From Takifugu bimaculatus (taxonomy: Eukaryota > Chordata > Actinopteri > Tetraodontiformes > Tetraodontidae), in the NCBI GenBank assembly GCA_004026145.2, contig CP034976.1, positions 5,882,296 to 5,946,295 on the forward strand: a DNA stretch of 64,000 nt, given 5' to 3'. A model generated the notes under the pieces. That model had not been told where the DNA came from. It did no database searches and saw only the letters and a program-made list of their open reading frames with translations. Shown here one piece after another: positions 52,457-62,628 of this stretch. The translations under genes were made by a program, and so were the position numbers. Numbering within the stretch: the first letter of the stretch is position 1; each line of letters opens with the position of its first letter.

Positions 52457-54037
52457 TGGAAAGAGAGAGGGAAGAAACAGAAAATAATGTTTTAAATGCA
52501 ATCATTGTCAGGCCCAAACAATGTCATTTATCAAGGGAGCATTTGGGACTGTATAATAAGTTTCACATTATTAATACAATTTTTCATCCTCTGTCAAGCC
52601 TATCTGATTTATGGCACACATGTGATCTAAGGTGATCATTGAATTACAATTTCAGTAATAAGAGGAAGAGAGTGGACCAGGTCTTTTACTTCTGCCCAAT
52701 GGAGCACGCCGTCTCACACACCCACACGGACACGCGCACGTGCACGGGATTCTGGATAAACACCCTCCAGTTGGAGTAAATAGCAATTACACACACACAC
52801 ACATGCTAAAATCTTCCCTGGTCTGTCTGAGCTGGAACTTTAGGCGGCCGCGCTGCCCAGCAAATGTGCTAAATATCTGCGCGCTACACTTGTAAACCAG
52901 TTTCCTAATTTCACTGAGAAAAGCAGGAGATGGGAGAAAAACAAATGAACCCAGGGCCCCCGTTAATTAGATAAGGGACAAAGCTCATTATTCTAAAATG
53001 ATATTGGGGCCCAGAGAGTAAATATGAGTGGCCTGTTAGAGGCTCGGTAATGGGACGGAGATGCACGTCGTTAAAGGGCCGGATGATTTACAGCCAGAGC
53101 CGCTCTGATGTATAGACTGTACCTTTTATTAAGTGGCTGTTGTTACAGCCCCCGACTCAGTCATTTCCCTCAGCGTGTAATCAAAATCCATATCCAGACA
53201 CCCCACCGCTCCGAACACGGATTACTCCAGATGGGAAACAAATTACAAGAACGGCGGCATTCCCTACTCGCAGCAGCCGTCTCGGCTCACATCCAGCAGT
53301 GGTGTTCAGAGATGTTCGAGATTTTCAAAAAAGCTAAAAGAAAAGACAACAAATAAACAAATGACGGTATGAAATAATTTTGAGGTAATTAAATAACAGT
53401 CACACCCCAATCACGCATCCAGCTCGCACTTTTAGCAATCTGGCTCCACTTGATGGGATTAGCCTGTTGTTGAGGGCCCCGTGATCGGCATCATACATCA
53501 TCCTGTTTGATTTCTCTTTAGAGTGAATTTAGGGGAGCGGCTAATTGGATTGGGGGAGTCTAGCCCCAGTTAAAGATGGTAAACAGCAGCGCAGACTTGT
53601 CCCCCCTGCGTTCTCAGCCCCACGGGCTCCGAAAGAAAACACCACCCCTCCTCAGAACCGCCGCAATTTATGACACATTTTCTCTGTATTCTTAAAAGAT
53701 AATTAGGTTTATCACCCATTTTCCCCCTCCCTCCTCTGCCAAATCTCTTCCCTTCTCTTTTGTGTACCTGAGAGCGCACAGCTACAACATGAAAACATAA
53801 ATATTTCTGCAGCACAGCGGCGCTGGCAGGTGAGCCTAATGAAATTCTAGGAGTGTAATTTGATTTACGAGGTGCTAATGCGGCCTGATATTAGAGAGAA
53901 AAAGCACTGATATGGCCGCCTTGTGCTGTATTTAAGGCCTATCAGGAGCCTGATAAAGAGCATCCTGTCCTCAGCACCGCCGCTGAGTTATTGTTGCTGA
54001 TATTCATATTGATAGTAATTTTTCCCGACGCAATTTA

Positions 54038-54065
54038 CCGTATTTTCACGACTATAAGGCGCACC
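54038..54065 (+). repeat. Left terminal inverted repeat of the pogo/Tigger-like element
   Basis: This 28-bp end begins CCGTATTTTCAC and closes with AAGGCGCACC. Compared with the inverse complement of 55341-55368 it differs at three positions. It is preceded by TA, the presumed target-site duplication. Confidence 0.88.
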
Positions 54066-54235
54066 TAAAAGCCTAGAATTTTCTAAAAAATCTACGGTGC
54101 GCCTTTTAACCCGGAGCGCCTTTTGTATGGATTACGGTAATATTGGTTAATCGCGGCTACCGTAGTCAGTAGGCGTGGCCGAGGTAACGGCAGTAAATTC
54201 AGTCCCAAACCATTTCTGTCTGTAAAGACCCCAAA

Positions 54236-54340
54236 ATGGCTCCTTGCAAGAGACGCGCTTTTGACGCAGAGTTCAAACTGAAGGCTATCAGTCACGCAGT
54301 TGAACACGGAAATAGAGCAGCGGAGAAGAAGAGAATTTAA
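54236..54340 (+). pseudogene. 5' fragment of the pogo-like transposase, ended by a frameshift
   Basis: An ATG opens 34 codons starting MAPCKRRAFDAEFKLKAISH and closing in AEKKRI before TAA at 54338. This is the start of the helix-turn-helix DNA-binding region of pogo/Tigger-like transposases that would recognise the element ends. The continuation (REFNVNESMVRKWRKQ) lies in another frame, overlapping from about 54325, so an indel in the purine-rich GAGAAGAAGAGA stretch broke the frame. The ATG is preceded by 198 bp of element sequence. The call rests on remembered family similarity. Confidence 0.8.
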
Positions 54341-54803
54341 CGTGAACGAATCAATGGTGCGGAAGTGGAGGAAGCAACAAGACGACCTGCGCCAGGTAAA
54401 GAAGACTCAGCGGAGCTTCCGAGGAAACAAAGCAAGAAGTGGATTAACAAAGGAACTCCAGCCGCTAAATATTGGTGTCAACGGGGCATTCAAAACTAGA
54501 CTGCGAACTGCGTGGGAGCGGTGGATGACGAACGGCGAACACACGTTCACCAAGACGGGGAGACGGCGCCGAGCGTCATACGTCACTATCTGCCAGTGGA
54601 TCGTAAATGCCTGGGCATCGACCGTGGTCCGAGCTTTCGGGAAGGCAGGGATTGTCACTGAAATGCCAGATAACACCAGCGACACCGACCCTGATGACGT
54701 CTTTGATGAGACGGAGCCGGCCATGTTGGACGCTGTATTCGCCCAACTGTTCAATTCGGACACCGAAGAAGAAGAATTCGAGGGATTCCTGGATGAGGAA
54801 TGA
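54300..54803 (+). pseudogene. Remainder of the pogo-like transposase with its catalytic core deleted
   Basis: This frame is open for 167 codons only if a TTG start is allowed; no ATG opens it there. Recognisable homology starts at about residue 12 (EFNVNESMVRKWRKQ, second half of the helix-turn-helix region) and runs to about residue 46. It then jumps at about residue 46-47 (nucleotide 54437) into ELQPLNIGVNGAFK, the C-terminal part of a DDE_1-type domain. The second DNA-binding domain and the first two catalytic acidic residues are absent, so several hundred residues have been lost compared with a complete relative. In this family LQPLD is expected to carry the third catalytic Asp; here residue 57 is Asn (AAT at 54468). 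An acidic tail (TEEEEFEGFLDEE) precedes the stop. It is inactive as a nuclease. Confidence 0.8.
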
Positions 54804-54833
54804 ACTGATAAAGTGATCTTTACGTGTTTCTTT

Positions 54834-54861
54834 TGTTATATTGCTATTGTTATATTGCTAT
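54834..54861 (+). repeat. 14-bp tandem duplication just after the transposase stop
   Basis: TGTTATATTGCTAT occurs twice back to back and is followed by a degenerate third part (TGCTATCGC). Confidence 0.8.
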
Positions 54862-54945
54862 TGCTATCGCTTTGCACTACTTCGAGAGTTCGAGTTACCG
54901 TATATTGTGTTTGCACTAACGTTTGATTTACCGCAACGGTACTAC

Positions 54946-55017
54946 GTGATAAAAATGTTGCACTAAATCGAAGATTTATTAAACTCCACTATCCACTTGT
55001 GATAAAAATGTTGCACT
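54946..55017 (+). repeat. 19-bp direct repeat pair in the 3' non-coding part of the transposon
   Basis: GTGATAAAAATGTTGCACT occurs exactly at 54946-54964 and 54999-55017, starts 53 bp apart. This is either a small internal duplication in this copy or a feature of the family. Confidence 0.85.
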
Positions 55018-55340
55018 GCCTGTTATAACTCGCTGTTATTAAACGAACTGTGTTACGCGAAAACACTACGTCACTCGGGAAAAATAATAAAACAGCTGTT
55101 TATTCGTTTTGGGAGTGAATAGAGTTGTGAGAACGACGGTTTGTATTCTATTAATAAAGTTTGACTGACTTATCTGGCTGTTTTATTGACATTCCTTTTA
55201 GCGCAGCTCGATCTAATGAACGCGTCATGAAACCACAGGCACTACGCAGTTTCTATGCTATGCGCCTTATAACACGGTGCGCCCTGTGTATGAAAATATT
55301 TCTAAAATAGGCTGTTAATTGAAGGTGCGCCCTATAATAC

Positions 55341-55368
55341 GGCGCGCCTTATGGTTGTGAAAATACGG
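55341..55368 (-). repeat. Right terminal inverted repeat of the pogo/Tigger-like element
   Basis: This 28-bp end starts GGCGCGCCTT and finishes GTGAAAATACGG, the inverse complement of the left end with three differences. It is followed by TA. Confidence 0.88.
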
Positions 55369-57360
55369 TAGAGCCGGTCATATATAAATACGGAGATAAT
55401 CGTTAATTTTCTCGCCGGCTCAAATTTCCGCGCTTTTAATTTAGGAATTGCAGGAGACGGTTTGGCCTGCGGATGGATATCGGGGTGTGTCCGAAGGAGA
55501 GGCCACGCGGGGTCGCACGCTCGAGTGTGTGTTCGCCGCTTTTTCTTCAAGATGTTTTTATTTATCTTGAATAACCTTTGGAATGAAGTGAACCTGGAAT
55601 CAGACGTGTGTGTGGGTCCGGATATCGGCATCCAAGTGTTTGTGCCCGCACCTCTCAAAGTGTGTTTGGGACTGTTGAGCTATGGCCCATAATAAAAGCA
55701 GGCAATAACGGGGCCATCACAGAGGGACCTGGCCTCTGTGCCCGGCTGCTCCCCCTCCTCCCAGCCACCTCCCCCTCCCCGTGGCCTCCCTCCACCCCCC
55801 TAAGTTATGAGCTGAATAACAAGGCAACAATATTAAGATAACATTTCCTGATTGTTTGTCAGGCAGGAGGCTTCTTCACCCCGCTTTCATCACGTCCACC
55901 GTCTTCATTAAATTGACAATTTGTATTTGCCCTACAGCAGGATAAACAGGAGCTTATCTGATGGGCCTGCTCTTTTATTATTTATTTCATTATCTTCTTC
56001 TTCTTTGCTTCTCCTCCCCCTCTTTCTCCCGGGATTCAAGGTAAACATAAATCATCAGCATCTCTGTTGTGTGCTCTTGTTTATGTTACAGTCGTATGCG
56101 GCGGCGGTGGCGGCGGCGGCCGTCTCAGAGGAGGCACATGTACCCTCCTCTGCACACACATGTGGCCTCTTCCTGGAGGTTTTAGTTGTTCTTCTGTGTG
56201 ATGTGCCCGGGCTCTCCTGCGGGCCTCGCCGTGATAGAGCTCGATGGATGTTTCGCTTCAAAATGCCCCGCTGCTGGGATCTGCTCCTCTGAGATGCCGC
56301 TCCTCTCGCCGCGGCAGAGTCCGCTTCCGCGTTCCGCCTTCGGGAAACCGATCGGAGCGCCTGCGGGCTGCATCGACTGCGGCGCTCTTTAAATAGTTTC
56401 TCCTAAAGTGGGTGAGTGATGATGTTGCCCGCATCGATATCTTCACCCGGGCAGCGGCCTGTCGTCAGCTGACATTGTGCCGGCAAACGAAAAATAACGA
56501 AGCCAGTGTCCTTACTTAGGAAGCGCTTGTCCCAGAAATTGAATCTTTTCACAATTTTTTACCCAGAACCCCTGCTGCCCCCCCACCCCCCCCTTCTAAT
56601 CAGGTTTCAATTGACTGCCACTAAAGGAAGAGCCTCTCCTCAGACACATGTATAGGTCCGAACCCAGTCAGCAGCCATTTAGGGCTTACTCAGTCTTCCT
56701 CCCAATATGTTGGAGAGCTCAAGGCCAAATGATTTAATCTTCATTCAGCTAATTTAGTCTGGATTTAAGCTGCCGGGTTGTCGAAGTGCAGAGTGATGGA
56801 GTCTGAAAACAGGATGAGAACGAAAGAGAGAGGGAGGGGGCAATCGGAAGGATTGAGGGAGGGAAACAAAGAGCAAAGAGAGATGGAGCGATAGAGAGAG
56901 AAAGGCAACGGCGAGGGAGGGTTGGGGGCTGAAGATGATGATCCATCCTGACCCTAGTGAATGCTGTCATGTTCCTCCCTCTAGGTAATCTCTCTCACTC
57001 ACTCGCTATTTTGCATGTGAAAATGCTCTCCTGACAGTTGCATATCAGATAAATTTTTCTCTCTTTTCTCCCCCACCCCTTTTTTCCCTTCACCAAATAA
57101 ACAACAGTCTTCACTTTGAAGTTGTCTGTTTGTGTCAGTTTGGCTCGAGGCGAGAGTCGGCCTCTCTCTCTCTCTCTCTCTCCCTCTCTCAGTCTCTCCC
57201 TCCCTCTCTCTATCGCTCTTTGTGTTGCTGCGCGCTGGTGGATTATTTCCTCTCACTGACCAACTGAAATCCTGGTTTCCCCAAAAGCCCAAAACATGTG
57301 TTATATCAAACAAAGACAATCTCCTTATATACATTTAATGAGTGTGAAGTTTCAGAGCAA

Positions 57361-57384
57361 CCCCCCCCCCCCCCAAAAAAAAAA
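57361..57384 (+). repeat. C14A10 tract
   Basis: Fourteen C residues are followed directly by ten A residues. Confidence 0.95.
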
Positions 57385-60278
57385 CATGTCTGAGAATAAA
57401 TATTACATCTAGTAAACTGTGAAAATGGCACATTTAAATCTATTTTCATACATGCACAAACTATGCCAATAACATAATTAAAGTCTGCAACCGCCAGGCA
57501 ACAAGCACGTCATCGCCACTTGGGGGCGATAGTGAGTGCGTTTGGTCAGGACTCGGGTCTTCTTTCATACACACTCCAACCCTAGTTAGAGGTACAGTAA
57601 GTCTCTCCTCAGGGATTTATATCACAATTAAGGCCAGTGTGGCCTGTGATGTTCTGACAGTAGCCCTATATGCCTGAACTGATGACAGGATCACACCACA
57701 GTATAGATATGGTAATGAGTGACAGTATAGACACGGCGCCATGGCGCTTTCTGAGCAGACAGGCAAGAGGCCCACCTGAGTCTTTGAATAATTCTGCACG
57801 GGGTGTCAATCATGCCGCCCCGCTCGGTGATCAGAGGGAGCGGAAAGAGGGAGGAGGAAGTGGCGAGGGAGGAGATGAAGAGGTGCAGCGGAAGGAGAAG
57901 TGGTGATGTAATGACGGCAAGGAGAACCTGCTCACAATTAGAGTTTTATCCCCACTGTGGTGTCAGCTAAGCAGGGCAGCCACCGAGAAATGAGTGTGAC
58001 TTTAAGAGTTGGGGTGAGGGAGGGAGTCCCTGGCGTACAGTTCCAATATATGCGCTCACAGATTGGGAAATCAAATGAGAAATGAGGTAAAACAATCACA
58101 GCGTCATCGCTCAGTTATTTTGCCTCCTTTTTAAGTGTCAGTAAATAATCTTGTTTGGATGGATGAATCACTGCTGTGATCCTTTATATCCCCTTGTTAT
58201 ATGTCACTGCTCTTTAGGCACCGCTTAGTTTAGCCTAGCCTAGCTTAGCTTAGCACATCATTGATGGGCTGTCGTAGCTGCACAGCGGCAGTGCTGAGCC
58301 ACCATCTTTGCTAACATCAGCGAGAATAAAAATACTTGACATTTGGCATTACAGTTGAGCCAATTCAAAGCAGTATGTTATATAAAGGTTGTTCTCTGTG
58401 TACTCATGAGAGAAGTTCATTTTTTACTAACAGGATTCCTCCACCCTCTATTGTGGCTGTAGTCTTCTGCTCCTGCCATCATAAATGCTCAGAATTCTCC
58501 TCTTTGCATGTCATATTTAAAAATGTTTGGCAGCATTCATGAATTAGTTGTTTTCTACATTGCTAGTCTTTCCTTCCCGTCCTCCATCTCATGCACACAC
58601 ATCTCTCCCCAGCTCTTCTCTCTCCAGCCTAGCTTGGTGGGTTTTGCATGGTGCCTGGCTGTTTAGAGGCAGTATGCATATGTATGGGTGAGGCGGTGGA
58701 TCGTGACGGGATCTGACACGCGGGGACAAGATCAAAGCGCTCCATCTGATCCCATAAAAACAGACGCAAACCCTCCTCTCATCCTTACAAAACCCCTACT
58801 GGTAGTCAACTCTGCCAGCCAGAACTCCTCCATCTTCTTTCCTTCTCTCCTCGTTTTTCCTCCATCGCTGCACGCCGCGTGCCCACGTCAAGGCCTGCCT
58901 GACTTTGCGATTACGCCTCATGACAAACAACGGCCCGTTTAGTTCATAAAGCAGGAGTGTTGTGCATAATGCTTACAATAAAAGATAGCATCTCTTCACT
59001 CATCTTGTTTAGCTCTCCCGCAGTGGCTCAGGCGACGGGCTGTTCTATAAATACCGTCGGGAGGGTGGAGGGAAAATGCAGATGCATACGTACATCTGCT
59101 GGTCAAATAAGTCCCAAATCTCTTCCAAGTCGTTTCCCGAGCACGGGACGCAAAGAAAAGCCGTTTAAATTTGCATTTTAAGCTCACAGCCAGGTGATAA
59201 AGGCACCATTTTCAAGCTGCTTCATCCGCTCTGATAAGTGAACATAAAATGTCCTCTCAGTGCGGCCTGACATCCGTATCACATTCAGATTCATCTCCAT
59301 GGAACATATAGATTGATATGGTAGCCAAGACATGCTTTCCTTTCCCTCTCCCCCTCTTTAATTCCCTCCTTTTTCTCTTTTTGACTCCCTCCCTTCCCAC
59401 CGCTCTTCCAGTAAGGAAGATGTACGAGTTTGAATTATTGATTCAGACACATGCTACATGCTGCTTGGAGTCATTATTTGTTCAGGTGAGTGTCATGCTG
59501 CACACTAGGAAACTGATACCGTGGGGATTAAGCGACACAATCAGAATTTAAAGACAGCCACCCTGCCTAAAATAACACGGCCCTCACTGCAAGACAAATG
59601 CCTCCCAAAACCTGACTTCATTTGTTTATGACTCGCGCATTCGTCATCCTGCGCCTAAATTACAGCACAGGGCTAAAGATTAATTCCAGCACAGACTTTC
59701 TCCATTGTTTTCACGTGAAGCCCCACGACGCTGCCGATGAATAAAGGTGTAGACATCCTACACGTTGATTTAAAAAAGAGCACAACGCTGCTCTTACTGA
59801 GCCGTAGGCGTCAGCTCGCTGAACAGACAGATGTCTAAAGTATATACGGAGAAGCCTTTTGCTAACAACCAACATCACATGTGTTAAATCATCCTTTCAG
59901 CTGGATTGATGCTGACTGTCTGCCACGTGTTAATTACTCTGTGCGAGCAGAAATTAGAGCACCGCGTTTGCGGAGGGAGTAAAAAGGAGCCTGGCTCTGA
60001 GGAGAGCAGCAGCTAAGCTGTTGCTAACTGTTCATTTACCCCGGCTAAGTGGTCAGGGAAGCCGGACAGGTGAACTCTATTCTCTTTACCGGCCCTGGGG
60101 TGGCTGTGTGTGTCTGTGTGCGTCTGTCTGTGTCTGTGTGTGTGTTGTAAAGCAGCGTAACAGAATTTCTGTAGTCCTCTGGGCCCTGGTGCAAAGCAGA
60201 GAATAAATGGTGGAGGTGGCAGGCCAGGACAGAAAAATCAATGCCTGCTTATACAGACATGACACACCAGCAGCAAAC

Positions 60279-60282
<4 letters not shown>

Positions 60283-60368
<86 letters not shown>
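60283..60368 (+). repeat. (GT)43 microsatellite just upstream of exon C
   Basis: A pure 86-bp GT run, the longest in the window, ending 167 bp before the first base of exon C. Long GU arrays in pre-mRNA bind proteins such as TDP-43 and CELF, so an influence on exon C splicing is possible but not shown. Confidence 0.97.
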
Positions 60369-60370
<2 letters not shown>

Positions 60371-60535
60371 TTGGGGCAGATGTACAGCGGGCAGTCATGT
60401 GTCTCAGTGTAAGAACTCACCAGCCTCTATTTTCCTTCTCACGCCGTTGATTTGTCTTGTGTTTTACGTCAGCTTTGGGATCTGTAAATAACTCTGGGCC
60501 CCCCCCCAAACACCTCTCTTCTTCTCTTCCTCCAG

Positions 60536-60702
60536 GAAGTACGAGTGTGACTTGTGCGAGCGCACCTTCAGTGAAAAATGGGCTCTGAACAACCACAAGA
60601 AACTGCACAACGGGGAGAAACCGTACAAGTGTGCCTGGCCGTCCTGCCACTACTCCTTCCTCAACCTGTCCGCCATGAAGGACCACTACAGGACCCATAC
60701 TG
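60536..60702 (+). CDS. znf407: Internal exon C of the same zinc-finger protein (two complete C2H2 fingers)
   Basis: The 167-bp exon follows a long pyrimidine tract ending CTTCCTCCAG and stops at a GTGAGA donor. The first base completes AG|G (Arg), and 55 codons follow. Finger one runs from CDLC to HKKLH (C-x2-C-x12-H-x3-H). The canonical-type linker NGEKPYK follows, then finger two, with a wider cysteine pair (C-x4-C, CAWPSC) and histidines in DHYRTH. The last base begins the Gly codon of a TGE(K/R)P-type linker, so more fingers are expected downstream outside the window. The block ALNNHKKLH...AMKDHYRTHTG is the part most like ZNF407/ZNF335. A frame read past 60702 continues into the intron and is not coding. 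Paralogue identity is less certain than the exon itself. Confidence 0.95.
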
Positions 60703-62588
60703 GTGAGACCCCCCACGGCCGCCCCATTACCTGTCGCACCCCTCTGCAAGCACTCGACAGCAGCTCCAAACAGAAGTTCATGAGATTTGCCACGAAAAAC
60801 ACAGGCAGACATTGTTTTCACGAGTGAAAGACAGAAGGTCATTTATCAGGGAACGCTATAATTGGATCAGACAAAATGTACTTTTCCATTCCGTCATGGC
60901 CGTAAACAGTTTAACAAATAAAGTTTGCGTTAGCTGTGAAAATCTCACATTAATTATGAAGCCTCACAGCTTTGTTTGGGAGGGAAAATACACACACGTT
61001 CCGGGCCAATAATCACCAGGACTTGTCCATCTGCACAGATTTTCAACATCCAGAGAAAGTTGAGAACTAAATCTTGGCACCCTCGCAGGCACACATTGCA
61101 TTAAAGCCTTACGTCCTGATCCCGATAGAACTGTCGCAAGAGTAGGCACTTTGTTTTTTTAATTTATTGGAATTACAGACAAACGAAGCCAAAGAAACAG
61201 CAGGAAATTAAAAAAAAAAAGCTGTTTGGATTTCATTTTTTCTAGACAGAACTAGCTGCTGCGTGTTTCCCTAAACTCCATCTGTGGTTTGCAGACCCAG
61301 CTGGTCAACAAGTGAGTGTTCGTCAAATCCATCTGATGCTCAGATGGGATTTTTCCACATTAGAGGAACATAATCAAAGGCTGGAGACATCAGGTCTAGG
61401 CTACGCGCTCGGCCGTCCACCTTTAATCTGTCCGTCAACAACCCGGGCCGAGCCGAACACGAAGCTTGGCTTCCAGGAGAATTTGTTGTCCGCTCTCTCT
61501 TCCGCGGTGGAAACCAGCAGCAGCTTGTTCCGATTCTATTCTTCCATTTCTGTACGTTGAGCTCAGCAGCATGTGGGACTGCGCTGACTCATTCTTTACT
61601 TTTTTAAAAACTTTGGACAGACAGATGGCGGGGTGGGCGGTGGGAGGATACTGCCTTGAATAATAGCCCCTCCGTAAGAGCTGGACTCAGCCGCTCTGGA
61701 AGCATCTTTATGCCGCCGTTGCTCCTCAGCCTCGGTAATGTCCCACACGCCGCTTCTTGATGCCCTTTTAAGTCAATGACAGAAGCGGCAGCCAGGGGCC
61801 TGACACTCTGACTGAACGCTTGCAGGAGAGCCCTCCATCCGTCAAGGCTGCCCGCCGCGCACGGAGGTGCGCGCGCGCTGCGCTGGGGGAGAGCGCGGGG
61901 CTTGCTGGATGTTATTTTAAAGGTGTTTTAACAGTGATGTAACATCAAGGCGCCTGTGACATAATTAGACCTTTTATTTTCATTTGTTTGCAGCACCTCA
62001 TCATTTCCCGTCAGGTGACTGCCATCAGAGTGTCACTCCCGTCAACCTGGCGTGGGGCGGGGCGGGGCGCGAGTGTGTGTGTCCTCTCGTTTCGCAGGTT
62101 TGGCAAGAAAAAGGAACAGAGTTGGAAGAGTGCGAGGGGAGCGATGGGGACGGATCCAAGCATGGAAATGAGACAGAGGGTGACGGAGTGTGAGCGCATG
62201 ACTAGAGGAGGCTTTACATTAGACGTGAAGGAACCTCATTTTAGGAGCACCGAGACCTGACTTGATTAGCAACACCCAAAACAACTAACCTGATTTACTC
62301 CGCGTGACCCCCCCCCCTCCCGACGCTCCGTGCCCGTTGTAATTGGTGTTGGGTTCAACGTTTAGCTGCGACTATACAATCATTGCAATCACATTCCAGC
62401 GGCTAACCTGACACGCTGAAATATTATCTGCATGCGTGTGATCCGTTTAAAGGTTATAAATCGACCCCTTCACGGCACCAAGATGCTACGCTAATAAAAT
62501 AAGTAGGCGATTTTAAAGTTGAACCAATCTGTTCTGGGAACAAAGCAGTTAGTAATGGGGATGTGAGCTGCAGTGTGTTTCTGTGTGT

Positions 62589-62628
<40 letters not shown>

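Larger units (their letters stand above)
41164..54035 (+). other. Intron B-C, first part, up to the transposon
   Basis: This is the 5' two thirds of the 19,372-bp intron between exons B and C. It contains TG arrays at 41640-41704, 43229-43277 and 45807-45827 (the last runs into a G run), purine-rich DNA at 43130-43225 and 43336-43382, CpG-rich DNA at about 45540-45730, the minisatellite at 48051-48282, (CATCAC)n and (CCCCT)n at 48604-48660, (ACC)n at about 50540-50559, an octamer at 51354, CA arrays at 52232-52288 and 52432-52456, and unique TAAT-bearing sequence at about 52960-53060. No nested gene was recognised. Confidence 0.65.
54038..55368 (+). mobile_element. Pogo/Tigger-like DNA transposon, internally deleted, flanked by TA
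   Basis: The 1,331-bp element begins CCGTATTTTCACGACTATAA and ends with its near inverse complement. The terminal 28 bp match at 25 positions. TA dinucleotides flank both ends (54036-54037 and 55369-55370), as expected for the Tc1/mariner superfamily, which duplicates TA on insertion. Inside, on the + strand, is a degenerate transposase: an N-terminal helix-turn-helix-like piece (MAPCKRRAFDAEFKLKAISH) in one frame, and in another its continuation joined to the C-terminal part of a DDE-type domain. The core between them is missing. AATAAA occurs at 55153. Repeated GGTGCGCCTT-like boxes sit near both ends. The copy cannot make a complete transposase and could move only if supplied with one. Only one copy is visible in the window. 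Confidence 0.88.
55371..60535 (+). other. Intron B-C, second part, from the transposon to the exon C acceptor
   Basis: No exon was recognised. Contents are a GCG-type triplet tract at 56099-56121, purine-rich DNA at 56815-56925, a CT-rich tract at 57164-57215, C14 followed by A10 at 57361-57384, short TAGCC/TAGCT tandems near 58230-58255, an octamer at 59169, TG/TCTG-rich DNA at about 60104-60146, and a GT array at 60283-60368. The pyrimidine tract serving the exon C acceptor runs from about 60499 to 60533. Confidence 0.65.

Noticed and set aside
60703..60827. Continuation of the exon C frame beyond the GTGAGA donor
   Set aside because: The sequence after 60702 loses the finger pattern, and the donor is canonical and in the expected phase.
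60417..60842. Minus-strand 141-codon frame over exon C
   Set aside because: It is the antisense shadow of the exon; the + strand has the complete C2H2 pattern and splice sites.
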